Source: an uncultured Alphaproteobacteria bacterium (GTDB taxonomy: Bacteria > Pseudomonadota > Alphaproteobacteria > RF32 > CAG-239). From it: DNA of 5,223 nt. Positions 1 through 4,869 of the stretch are shown here, in pieces. The position numbers and the translations under genes were made by a program. The notes below the pieces were generated by a model. It worked only from the letters and a program-made list of their open reading frames with translations, was not told the DNA's origin and searched no databases. The first letter of the stretch is position 1. Every line of letters starts with the position of its first letter. The DNA lies in the NCBI GenBank assembly GCA_946618745.1, contig CAMOLN010000090.1, positions 1 through 5,223 of the forward strand, written 5' to 3'.

Positions 1-1065
1 TTTTGAAGTGTCGCCTAATTCAGCCATCTTCCCCAACACCGCAACTTTACGCCCTGTTGTTGGCATCTTGCCCAAATTGGCAATGGCTAACTTCATCGCC
101 TCCGGTTGTCCGGAATAACTGTCATCAATCAAAGTAAAAGTTCCGCCTTGGGGCAATTTCAGCAGATGTTTGGCACCGCGTCCGGCCAGAGGAGAAAAAT
201 TATTCAAAGCTGGCAGGGCTTTTGCCTCATCCAGTCCCAAAGCCTCAATGGTTTTCAATACACACCAGGCATTATAAAGATTATGTTCCCCGTTATCTTG
301 CAAATTCAGCTGAGCTTGCGAATGATTATTCTTGCCGAATTTGAAAATTTTTAATCCGTTTTCTAAAGCACGTTTCTCCAAAATCTCGGCAAAATTGGTG
401 TCTTCATTGATAATTGCCGCACCGTTTGCTTTCACTCCTTTAAATATTTCCGCTTTGGCTTCGGCAATACCCTCAAAACTGTCAAAAAACTCAATATGCA
501 TCGGATAAACATTAGTAACAATCGCCAAATCCGGCTGTGCCATCTTTACCAGATTTTCAATCTCGCCTTTGGCACTCATGCCCATTTCCACCACTGCAAA
601 ATCCGCCGTCATATCCAAATTGCATAAAGTATTCGGCACTCCCACCTGATTATTGAAATTTCCTTGAGTGGCATAAACTTTGCCATATTGCGATAAAGCA
701 GCTTTCAGTTCCTCTTTGGTGGTGGTTTTGCCGGACGATCCGGTCAAACCGATTACGATTCCTTTGAATAATGAGCGGTTATATGTCCCGATTCGCCCGT
801 AAGCCGCCAATGTGTCGTTAACTATAAATTGTCTGTTTTCCGCAATATCATCGATTCGTTTTTCGACCACAACTGCAACCGCGCCGTCTTTAATTGCTTG
901 TGCGGCAAAATTGTGTCCGTCAAATTTTTCTCCGCGTAGAGCAATAAACAAATCGCCCTTTTGCACTTGTCGTGAATCGGTTGTAACCCGTTCAATAGCG
1001 TCATCGGCCATATTTTTCGGGCAATTCAAAATTTCGGCCAAACGCTTTAATGTAGTTTTTTCCAT
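1..1065 (-). CDS. murF: UDP-N-acetylmuramoyl-tripeptide--D-alanyl-D-alanine ligase, N-terminal 355 residues (3' end outside window)
   Basis: MurF is the cytoplasmic ATP-dependent ligase that adds D-Ala-D-Ala to the UDP-MurNAc-tripeptide, the last soluble step of peptidoglycan precursor synthesis. The frame is open from the ATG at 1065 to the window edge: 355 codons of an expected ~450. Domains in order: N-terminal UDP-substrate domain (about 1-100, with TTDSRQVQKGDLFIAL at 28-43), central Mur ligase ATPase domain with P-loop GLTGSSGKTTTKE (106-118), FNNQVGVP (137-144), VVEMGMSAKGEI (158-169), and TNVYPMHIEFF (184-194) followed by IAEAKAEIF (200-208). HNLYNAW (261-267) follows, then the C-terminal domain opening with IDDSYSGQPEAM (313-324), a variant of the family's D-SYNANP-SM motif. 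The start has a Shine-Dalgarno GGAAGG 6 nt upstream. The last ~100 residues are missing only because the window ends. The gene is divergent from the lipoprotein gene, so it may open its own transcript. Family assignment is secure. Confidence 0.97.
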   Translation of the reverse strand, partial: MEKTTLKRLAEILNCPKNMADDAIERVTTDSRQVQKGDLFIALRGEKFDGHNFAAQAIKDGAVAVVVEKRIDDIAENRQFIVNDTLAAYGRIGTYNRSLFKGIVIGLTGSSGKTTTKEELKAALSQYGKVYATQGNFNNQVGVPNTLCNLDMTADFAVVEMGMSAKGEIENLVKMAQPDLAIVTNVYPMHIEFFDSFEGIAEAKAEIFKGVKANGAAIINEDTNFAEILEKRALENGLKIFKFGKNNHSQAQLNLQDNGEHNLYNAWCVLKTIEALGLDEAKALPALNNFSPLAGRGAKHLLKLPQGGTFTLIDDSYSGQPEAMKLAIANLGKMPTTGRKVAVLGKMAELGDTSK

Positions 1066-1103
1066 GATAAACCTTCCTCTTTCTGCATATTTTCCACATT
1101 ATA
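1066..1103 (-). promoter_or_regulatory. murF ribosome binding site and candidate -10 box
   Basis: Read on the minus strand, AGAGGAAGGT (1080-1071) is a strong Shine-Dalgarno site with six bases between GGAAGG and the murF ATG; it fixes the start. Further upstream, TATAAT (1103-1098) matches the sigma-70 -10 consensus exactly. I see no good -35 hexamer at the right spacing, only AT-rich sequence, so the RBS is firm and the promoter is tentative. Confidence 0.5.
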
Positions 1104-1150
1104 AAAACAAAAGTTAAATAAATTATTTATCTTTTCTTGACAAATTTTTC

Positions 1151-1180
1151 TTGCAAATTTTGTCTTTTTGATTATAGAAT
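1151..1180 (+). promoter_or_regulatory. candidate sigma-70 promoter for the lipoprotein gene
   Basis: TTGCAA (1151-1156) and TAGAAT (1175-1180) are separated by 18 bp and match the -35 and -10 consensus at 4/6 and 5/6 positions. They lie about 45 bp before the ATG at 1224. A better-looking TTGACA at 1137-1142 has no usable -10 at normal spacing. The leader from 1181 to 1223 is AT-rich and has no Shine-Dalgarno-like sequence. Confidence 0.35.
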
Positions 1181-1223
1181 GACCGCAACAAACTTTATTA
1201 TTAACACCTAAATTATTAAAATC

Positions 1224-1910
1224 ATGAAAAAGTTTTTTATCTGCGCTCTGTGCGCAATGGTCGTTATGACCATGATCGGCTGTAAAGGCCGCACTTACAA
1301 AAATCAGGTAATGTTGGGCAATGAGCCGACCAATTTCTACCATTGGTCGTGGACGGCTCAAGACGCCCCGTGGGGCATCTGCGATGCCGAGGGTAACGAG
1401 ATTATTCCTCGTGTTTACCCAAAGTCGGTGAAGTACTACGGCGACTACTTCATCGCCGACAGTATTGACTATCAGGTACTTTACTCCACCACCGGCCAAC
1501 GCCTCGACGAGGCCGAGCGTATTGACCGCTCCGGTTTTCGCTGGTTCCTGATCGGAACACAAAACGGAAGCCAATACGTTTACAACCTTATGGAAAAAAG
1601 TATTATCGGCCTCTTTAACCAGGTTAAAGTATTTGCCTGCGGCGGACAGGTGTTTTTCCTCGATGAATTAGAGGACGGCACTAAGAGCATTAGCAACCCA
1701 AAACTCGCGACAGTCGTGCGAAATGCTGATGAAGTAACAGCAATAACCGACATCGTCAAGAATAAGAAGACAGGTTTCTTCCTTGCACGCCATGGCAACT
1801 TATGGGAGAAAATTGCTCTTGATGGGAAACGTCTCGGTAAGCTCACCCCCGCCCAAGTTAAGGCAGAGCAGAAAAAAACGGCTAACAGCCGTCAAGTGCA
1901 GGAGTTTTGA
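1224..1910 (+). CDS. predicted lipoprotein with a WG-type repeat, function unknown
   Basis: This 228-residue protein begins with a lipoprotein-type signal: MKK, a hydrophobic stretch (4-18) and MIGC ending at Cys20, a slightly loose lipobox. It is probably exported and lipid-anchored. The mature part contains APWGICDAEGNEIIPRVY (48-65), which fits the WG (KWG) repeat pattern 'WG..D..G.EIIP..Y', then YYGDYFIADS; after that the repeats decay (VLYSTTGQRL at 86-94, QYVYNLMEKSIIGLF at 117-131). The C-terminus is charged and Lys/Gln-rich. WG repeats are known from many bacterial surface or secreted proteins and do not define a function. The gene has no Shine-Dalgarno site (AAATTATTAAAATC precedes ATG), unlike murF, rpiB and glyA, and counted stretches reach 50-58% GC with many C-ending codons, against roughly 40-45% next door. 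That points to acquisition, perhaps from a Bacteroidota-like donor. It stands alone between a divergent and a convergent gene. Confidence 0.85.
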   Translation: MKKFFICALCAMVVMTMIGCKGRTYKNQVMLGNEPTNFYHWSWTAQDAPWGICDAEGNEIIPRVYPKSVKYYGDYFIADSIDYQVLYSTTGQRLDEAERIDRSGFRWFLIGTQNGSQYVYNLMEKSIIGLFNQVKVFACGGQVFFLDELEDGTKSISNPKLATVVRNADEVTAITDIVKNKKTGFFLARHGNLWEKIALDGKRLGKLTPAQVKAEQKKTANSRQVQEF

Positions 1911-1927
1911 ATCTCTTGCCCCAAACC

Positions 1928-1959
1928 AAAACCGCAGTTCATGTCAGAACTGCGGTTTT
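1928..1959. terminator. bidirectional intrinsic terminator shared by the lipoprotein gene and glyA
   Basis: A perfect 13-bp stem pairs 1928-1940 (AAAACCGCAGTTC) with 1947-1959 (GAACTGCGGTTTT) around a 6-nt loop. On the plus strand it ends in TTTTGTTGTTT, 17 nt after the stop at 1910. On the minus strand it begins 7 nt after the glyA stop and ends in TTTTGGTTTGG. Its place between two converging genes and the T-rich flank on each side support use in both directions. Confidence 0.88.
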
Positions 1960-1966
1960 GTTGTTT

Positions 1967-3220
1967 CTAATAAATCGGAAAAAACTGACACAAATTCACC
2001 ACTTTTTGCGTCACTTCTTCAATCACTTTTTGCTCCTTATTCGTTCCGACCGCTTCAATCACATCGGCAATCCACTCGCCTACCAAAGCAAATTCGGTCT
2101 CCTTAAATCCGCGTGTCGTTCCGGCGGGAGTTCCGACTCTGATACCCGAAGTAATCTTGGGCGGCTGCGGATCAAACGGAATAGCGTTTTTATTAGCCGT
2201 TATATGAGCCTTATCCAATGCATCGGCCGCCTTGTCGCCGGTAACTCCTTTAGCCCGCAAATCCACCAACAGCAAATGCGTGTCAGTTCCGCCTGATACC
2301 AAATCCAGTCCGCGTTTTTTCAATGTTTCGCCCAAAACTTTGGCATTTTTAACCACTTGCGCGGCATATTGCTTGAACTCATCACTCAAATCTTCTTTGA
2401 AACATACTGCTTTGGCGGCAATAACGTGTTCCAAAGGTCCGCCTTGAATACCGGGGAATACTGCCGAATTTATCTTCTTGGCAATTTCTTCATTGTTGGT
2501 CAGAATCATTCCGCCACGCGGTCCGCGCAAAGTTTTGTGCGTGGTAGTGGTAACCACATCGGCAAATGTGAGCGGATTGGGATGCACTCCGCCGGCAACC
2601 AATCCGGCAAAATGCGCCATATCTACCATCAAATAGGCTCCGACTTTATCCGCAATAGCTCTGAATTTAGCAAAATCGATTATCCGCGGATAGGCCGAAC
2701 CTCCGGCAATTATCAGTTTCGGTTTATATTCCGTTGCCAGTTGTTCCACTTGAGCATAATCAATCAAACCGCTGTCTTTTTCAACTCCGTAGCCAACCGA
2801 ATTCAGCCATTTTCCCGAAAATGATACTTTTGCACCATGTGTCAAATGCCCTCCGGCATCAAGGCTCATCCCCATTATCGTATCATTAGGTTGGAGCAGG
2901 GCGACATAAACCGCCATATTGGCCTGTGATCCCGAATGCGGTTGCACATTGACAAATTGTGCGTTGAATAATTTTTTGGCGCGTTCGATAGCCAAAGTTT
3001 CGATTCCGTCAACAAATTCACAACCGTGATAATAACGTCGATTCGGATAACCCTCGGCATATTTATTGGTCAAAATTGATCCTTGAGCCTCTAAAACCGC
3101 TTTAGATACAATATTTTCCGAAGCAATCAGCTCAATTTGATTTTGCTGACGACGTAATTCTTTATTGATAAGTTCGGCAATTTCACTATCTTCAATATTC
3201 AAGTTTTGTTCAAAATCCAT
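1967..3220 (-). CDS. glyA: serine hydroxymethyltransferase
   Basis: GlyA is the cytosolic PLP enzyme that interconverts serine plus tetrahydrofolate with glycine plus 5,10-methylene-tetrahydrofolate, the main source of one-carbon units. The 417-residue protein is full length, equal to the E. coli enzyme. Visible landmarks: [11 protein letters not shown] (29-39), [13 protein letters not shown] (52-64), the substrate-binding SGSQAN (96-101), the PLP-contacting VDMAHFAGL (199-207, Asp200 and His203), the Schiff-base lysine Lys229 in [14 protein letters not shown], the FPGIQGGP loop (255-262), and [14 protein letters not shown] (358-371) with the carboxylate-binding arginine Arg361. It ends in the expected CQFFPIY. 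It lies 10 nt downstream of rpiB and is very likely cotranscribed with it. The start has AGGGAG about 6 nt upstream. Transcription probably stops at the hairpin at 1928-1959. No missing residues noticed. Confidence 0.99.
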   Translation of the reverse strand: MDFEQNLNIEDSEIAELINKELRRQQNQIELIASENIVSKAVLEAQGSILTNKYAEGYPNRRYYHGCEFVDGIETLAIERAKKLFNAQFVNVQPHSGSQANMAVYVALLQPNDTIMGMSLDAGGHLTHGAKVSFSGKWLNSVGYGVEKDSGLIDYAQVEQLATEYKPKLIIAGGSAYPRIIDFAKFRAIADKVGAYLMVDMAHFAGLVAGGVHPNPLTFADVVTTTTHKTLRGPRGGMILTNNEEIAKKINSAVFPGIQGGPLEHVIAAKAVCFKEDLSDEFKQYAAQVVKNAKVLGETLKKRGLDLVSGGTDTHLLLVDLRAKGVTGDKAADALDKAHITANKNAIPFDPQPPKITSGIRVGTPAGTTRGFKETEFALVGEWIADVIEAVGTNKEQKVIEEVTQKVVNLCQFFPIY

Positions 3221-3225
3221 TTTAT

Positions 3226-3233
3226 TCTCCCTA
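3226..3233 (-). promoter_or_regulatory. glyA Shine-Dalgarno site overlapping the rpiB stop codon
   Basis: On the minus strand the rpiB stop TAG (3233-3231) runs directly into the glyA ribosome binding site, reading TAGGGAGA, followed by ATAAA and the glyA ATG. The shared bases suggest translational coupling: ribosomes finishing rpiB stop on the glyA initiation region. Confidence 0.75.
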
Positions 3234-3662
3234 ATTATCCAGTTGTTCGATTCGTCTGATATGGCGTTCTCCGTTTGAAAAAGGTGTTGCCAAAAAGATA
3301 TCCAGATATTTCAAAACTTCTTCCTTTGATTGAGTGCGACCGCCGAACACGGCAATATTGGCATTATTATGTTCTTTCGCCAAAGCGGCAACTTGTTCAT
3401 TATAAAGCAAAGCCGCCCGGATTCCTTTGTGACGATTAGCCGCAATTGATATCCCGATTCCGCTGCCGCAAACCAAAATACCCAAATCGGCTTTTTTATT
3501 CACAATATAATCAGCCATTTTATCGGCAATCAGCGGGTAATCACAAGAATCGGTATTGTGGGTTCCCAAATCTTCCAAAACTAAACCTTTTTTTGCGCAA
3601 TATTCAATAATATCAGCTTTTCTCTCAAAACCGCCATGATCGGAAGCAATTGCAATTTTCAT
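3231..3662 (-). CDS. rpiB: ribose-5-phosphate isomerase B
   Basis: RpiB interconverts ribose 5-phosphate and ribulose 5-phosphate in the non-oxidative pentose phosphate pathway. The 143-residue length fits the RpiB/LacAB family (about 140-155). Key motifs: [11 protein letters not shown] (1-11) with Asp8 and His9, CDYPLIA (40-46), the active-site [20 protein letters not shown] (65-84) with catalytic Cys65, and [14 protein letters not shown] (96-109) with His98, the expected ring-opening base. The C-terminus has the basic RHIRRIEQL. The ATG has AAAGGAG 11 nt upstream. It is the first gene of an rpiB-glyA operon. LacA/LacB-type isomerases share this fold, but the full set of RpiB residues and the glyA neighbour make RpiB the better reading. 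Confidence 0.96.
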   Translation of the reverse strand: MKIAIASDHGGFERKADIIEYCAKKGLVLEDLGTHNTDSCDYPLIADKMADYIVNKKADLGILVCGSGIGISIAANRHKGIRAALLYNEQVAALAKEHNNANIAVFGGRTQSKEEVLKYLDIFLATPFSNGERHIRRIEQLDN

Positions 3663-3673
3663 AATATCAACAA

Positions 3674-3729
3674 CTCCTTTTTAATTTCTTTTGGCGCTAT
3701 CATATAATAAATTTTGCAATAAAAAACAA
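3674..3729 (-). promoter_or_regulatory. rpiB ribosome binding site and tentative promoter
   Basis: AAAGGAG (3680-3674, minus strand) is a clear Shine-Dalgarno site. Upstream, the AT-rich stretch contains TATGAT (3704-3699) and the overlapping TATATG (3706-3701) as possible -10 boxes, with TTGTTT (3729-3724) as a weak -35 at 17-19 bp. The RBS is certain enough to fix the start; the promoter is only the best guess available in this gap. Confidence 0.45.
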
Positions 3730-3747
3730 TTTTTTTAAAAAAATCTA

Positions 3748-3775
3748 TTGACTGCGGAAAAATTTAATGTATATA
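3748..3775 (+). promoter_or_regulatory. promoter of the tRNA-Cys/tRNA-Asn operon
   Basis: TTGACT (3748-3753) matches the -35 consensus at 5/6 and is followed after 16 bp by TATATA (3770-3775), with TG just before it. Transcription would begin near 3782, about 28 nt before tRNA-Cys. It is the best promoter-like sequence in the gap and points toward the tRNAs; the -10 register could shift by one or two bases. Confidence 0.6.
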
Positions 3776-3780
3776 TGTCA

Positions 3781-3802
3781 TTACCGATTGAGAGAACGGT
3801 AA
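3781..3802 (+). repeat. inverted repeat at the presumed start of the tRNA transcript
   Basis: TTACCG (3781-3786) and CGGTAA (3797-3802) form a perfect 6-bp dyad around 10 nt. It sits at the predicted transcription start just before tRNA-Cys, so it could be a leader hairpin removed during 5' processing or a protein-binding site. There is no further evidence for either. Confidence 0.3.
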
Positions 3803-3809
3803 CCCGATT

Positions 3810-3884
3810 GGCCGGTTGGCAGAGTGGCTCATGCAGAGGACTGCAAATCCTTGTACATCGGTTCAATTCCGGTACCGGCCTCCA
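3810..3884 (+). tRNA. tRNA-Cys(GCA)
   Basis: All cloverleaf parts are visible. The acceptor GGCCGGT (3810-3816) pairs with ACCGGCC (3874-3880), followed by discriminator U (3881), as expected of tRNA-Cys, and an encoded CCA (3882-3884). A short D-arm has a GCA/TGC stem. The anticodon loop CTGCAAA (3841-3847) gives GCA at 3843-3845. The T-arm ATCGG-TTCAATT-CCGGT spans 3857-3873. It is the first gene of a two-tRNA operon. Confidence 0.97.
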
Positions 3885-3910
3885 AAAATTTGACATTTAC
3901 CGCGTATTAT

Positions 3911-3985
3911 TCCGGCTTAGCTCAGCGGTAGAGCAATCGGCTGTTAACCGATTGGTCGCCTGTTCGAATCAGGCAGCCGGAGCCA
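3911..3985 (+). tRNA. tRNA-Asn(GTT)
   Basis: The acceptor TCCGGCT (3911-3917) pairs with AGCCGGA (3975-3981), then discriminator G (3982) and an encoded CCA (3983-3985). The D-arm is the standard AGCTCAGCGGTAGAGC type. The anticodon stem ATCGG/CCGAT encloses loop CTGTTAA, giving anticodon GTT. The T-arm GCCTG-TTCGAAT-CAGGC spans 3958-3974. It lies 26 nt after tRNA-Cys and directly before a strong terminator. The 12-nt sequence AATCAGGCAGCC from its T-arm and acceptor recurs three times in the array downstream. Confidence 0.97.
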
Positions 3986-4027
3986 AAAAAATAACAACCA
4001 CCCATAGAGGTGGTTGTTATTTTTTTT
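3985..4027 (+). terminator. intrinsic terminator of the tRNA operon
   Basis: ATAACAACCACC (3991-4002) pairs perfectly with GGTGGTTGTTAT (4009-4020) around a 6-nt loop; the A-run before and T-run after can extend the stem to about 18 bp. Seven Ts follow (4021-4027). It begins at the last base of the tRNA-Asn CCA, so it ends the tRNA transcript. Confidence 0.93.
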
Positions 4028-4029
4028 GA

Positions 4030-4180
4030 CTATCGCTATCTGAAACGAGTAGGCGAGCAAAGGGAGCCTGTTTGACCGGAGGTCGGCTTTTGCAACTGTA
4101 AAAGCCGGACGAACGGCGGCGCAAGCCAATCAGGCAGCCATCTTTATTTTACTCACCCTTGTGGTGAGTATTTTTTTATG
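4030..4180 (+). ncRNA. array unit 1: putative structured small RNA
   Basis: Possible fold: P1, CTATCTGA (4036-4043) with TCAGGCAG (4130-4137), 7 of 8 paired; P2, AGTAGGC (4048-4054) with GCCTGTT (4066-4072), 7 bp including two G-U, loop GAGCAAAGGGA; P3, CGGCTTTTGC (4084-4093) with GTAAAAGCCG (4098-4107), 10 bp, loop AACT. Together these form a three-way junction followed by a terminator at 4150-4177. The unit starts right after the tRNA terminator. No known RNA family is recognised. Orientation is taken from the terminator. Confidence 0.45.
4150..4177 (+). terminator. intrinsic terminator of array unit 1
   Basis: TACTCACC (4150-4157) pairs with GGTGAGTA (4163-4170), 8 bp with a 5-nt loop, followed by seven Ts. 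Confidence 0.85.
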
Positions 4181-4347
4181 TCCCGTCTGCCCTGTGAGAA
4201 CAGGCGAAGTCCTGTTCGGAGCGGGTAGTTGGTGAGCGCAATTTTAAGCAGCGCGAACCTTACGACGCGAGGAGGACCCGCTTGCGGGAGTGCCCAATCA
4301 GGCAGCCGTCTTTATTTTACTCACCCTTGGGTGAGTATTTTTTTATG
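4181..4347 (+). ncRNA. array unit 2: divergent putative structured small RNA
   Basis: The ends match the other units but the middle differs. P1: CTGCCCTG (4187-4194) pairs with CAGGCAG (4299-4305) with one bulged C; two positions that are A×C and U·G in the other units are G-C and C-G here. P2: GAACAGG (4198-4204) with CCTGTTC (4211-4217), loop CGAAGT. The P3 region is larger: GCGGGT (4221-4226) can pair with ACCCGC (4276-4281), enclosing GGTGAGCGC (4231-4239) with GCGCGAACC (4251-4259), which carries tandem G-A mismatches. A competing hairpin CCTGT-GAGA-ACAGG (4191-4204) has a GNRA tetraloop. The terminator is at 4319-4344. Confidence 0.42.
4319..4344 (+). terminator. intrinsic terminator of array unit 2
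   Basis: ACTCACC (4319-4325) pairs with GGTGAGT (4330-4336) around CTTG, followed by A and seven Ts. The loop is one base shorter than in unit 1. Confidence 0.85.
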
Positions 4348-4494
4348 TCCCGTCTATCTGATGCGGACAGGCGAGCAAAGGGAGCCTGTTTGACTTGAAG
4401 TTTTGCCATCGCAAATGTGATGGCAAAGTGAACAGCGACCTTAAGCAATCAGGCAGCCGTCTTTATTTTACTCACCCTTGTGGTATTTTTTATG
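4348..4494 (+). ncRNA. array unit 3: putative structured small RNA with damaged terminator
   Basis: Close relative of unit 1. P1: CTATCTGA (4354-4361) with TCAGGCAG (4449-4456). P2: ACAGGC (4367-4372) with GCCTGT (4384-4389), with the same 11-nt loop GAGCAAAGGGA as unit 1. P3: TTTGCCATCGC (4402-4412) with GTGATGGCAAA (4417-4427), 11 bp, loop AAAT. The P3 sequence is quite unlike that of unit 1 yet pairs fully, which supports selection on structure. The terminator has lost GAGT from its 3' arm, so this last unit may be decaying or may read on downstream. Confidence 0.42.
4470..4491 (+). terminator. degenerate copy of the array terminator (unit 3)
   Basis: The 5' arm ACTCACC and loop CTTGT are intact, but the 3' arm is only GGT before ATTTTTT: the four bases GAGT present in the other two copies are missing. 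Only ACC/GGT can pair, so termination here should be weak. Confidence 0.5.
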
Positions 4495-4698
4495 CTCTTT
4501 ACTTGCTTGTTTTATTGTAAAAACACAATTAACACACAGGATAAAGCTAGTCAATTTGATATTTTAATATTATTGTAATAATACAATATGTGCATTCAAT
4601 TATTACCGCCAATATTGAGAATATCTTAAATCCCTTAAATAATACCTTAAATCAAGACGTGTAGTATGCTCAAAATACTTTAATCAATGTAAAAAACG
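4495..4698. promoter_or_regulatory. AT-rich gap with dyads and direct repeats, probably regulatory
   Basis: No gene is seen in this 204-bp gap. It holds two copies of ATTGT-N6-ACAAT (4514-4529 and 4572-4587), 58 bp apart start to start, and three CTTAAAT direct repeats (4625, 4634, 4646). TTGATA (4556-4561) is a possible -35; the paired -10 would be TAATAC (17 bp) or TACAAT (20 bp), either overlapping the second dyad, which would let a regulator block it. All of this is inference from sequence pattern. Confidence 0.35.
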
Positions 4699-4869
4699 AT
4701 GCCGTGCAATTACCTTGGCGAAGGAGCCGGTGCTGTAAATAATTATCTTAATAATCTTGTAAAAAATCAAAAAGGACGATACTATATCAATTACGATGGA
4801 ATATCCGATAATAGATTATCGGAAATGTTTAAACGGATTGAAACAAGGTTGCGTAATTTTGAAAAATAA
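4699..4869 (+). CDS. short ORF of 56 codons, unknown; possibly the 3' remnant of a broken gene
   Basis: The ORF runs from ATG at 4699 to TAA at 4867-4869; its own frame has a stop at 4690-4692, so it cannot extend upstream. There is no Shine-Dalgarno site. The peptide starts MPCNYLGEGAGAV and ends in a helix-like, charged stretch, LSEMFKRIETRLRNFEK. A 'Y...D...L...F..I...L' ending of this kind occurs at the C-terminus of von Willebrand-like and TadG-type pilus proteins, a loose resemblance only. It overlaps the next gene by 11 nt, the arrangement expected of two genes in one operon, so it may be the surviving tail of a longer upstream gene lost by deletion. It could also be a small intact gene or chance. 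Confidence 0.35.
   Translation: MPCNYLGEGAGAVNNYLNNLVKNQKGRYYINYDGISDNRLSEMFKRIETRLRNFEK
4804..4823 (+). repeat. perfect inverted repeat upstream of the secreted-protein start
   Basis: TCCGATAA (4804-4811) and TTATCGGA (4816-4823) pair perfectly around TAGA. The hairpin lies inside the 56-codon ORF, 35 nt before the TTG start at 4859, with no T-run behind it, so it is not an intrinsic terminator. Confidence 0.6.

Larger units (their letters stand above)
4030..4494 (+). repeat. tandem array of three terminator-ended, structured-RNA-like units
   Basis: Three head-to-tail units (about 4030-4180, 4181-4347, 4348-4494) fill the space after the tRNA terminator. Each ends with CAATCAGGCAGCC, then (A/G)TCTTTATTTTACTCACC, a terminator loop and a T-run, and the next unit starts at once. 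Units 2 and 3 both begin TCCCGTCT. Units 1 and 3 are close relatives over about 105 nt; unit 2 shares the ends but has a longer, different middle. Stop codons in all frames and the dense inverted repeats argue against coding. I see no promoter inside the units, so each may depend on read-through or on a promoter I cannot recognise. What is seen is the repeat structure; that it makes RNA is inference. Confidence 0.8.

Noticed and set aside
1137..1142. TTGACA as the -35 of the lipoprotein promoter
   Set aside because: No acceptable -10 lies 15-19 bp downstream; the TTGCAA/TAGAAT pair fits better.
1047..1574. Minus-strand ORF of 175 codons overlapping the lipoprotein gene and the murF promoter
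   Set aside because: It is antisense to a gene with a clear signal peptide and WG repeat and would run into the murF start; no RBS or recognisable domain.
2357..2824. Plus-strand ORF of 155 codons inside glyA
   Set aside because: Antisense shadow of the firmly identified glyA; no protein-like features.
3748..4029. Plus-strand ORF of 93 codons across both tRNA genes
   Set aside because: It covers a promoter, two tRNAs and a terminator and has no RBS; it is an open frame by chance.
4036..4050. Hammerhead ribozyme core suggested by CTGA-containing sequence in units 1 and 3
   Set aside because: The second core segment (GAAA with the correct stems) is not present in position.
3944..4129. Minus-strand ORF of 61 codons containing LRLPDSNRRPIG
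   Set aside because: It is read antisense through tRNA-Asn and its terminator. The 'RLPDSNRRP' string is a well-known translation artefact of tRNA T-arm sequence.
4178..4228. Short ORF ATG at 4178 to TAG at 4228 beginning MSRL (and a similar one at 4345)
   Set aside because: It begins at the end of the terminator T-run, has no RBS, and diverges between units after a few residues, while the RNA pairing is kept.
4030..4494. CRISPR array
   Set aside because: The units are about 150 bp with structured, partly conserved interiors and terminators, unlike 25-40 bp repeats with unique spacers, and no cas gene is present.
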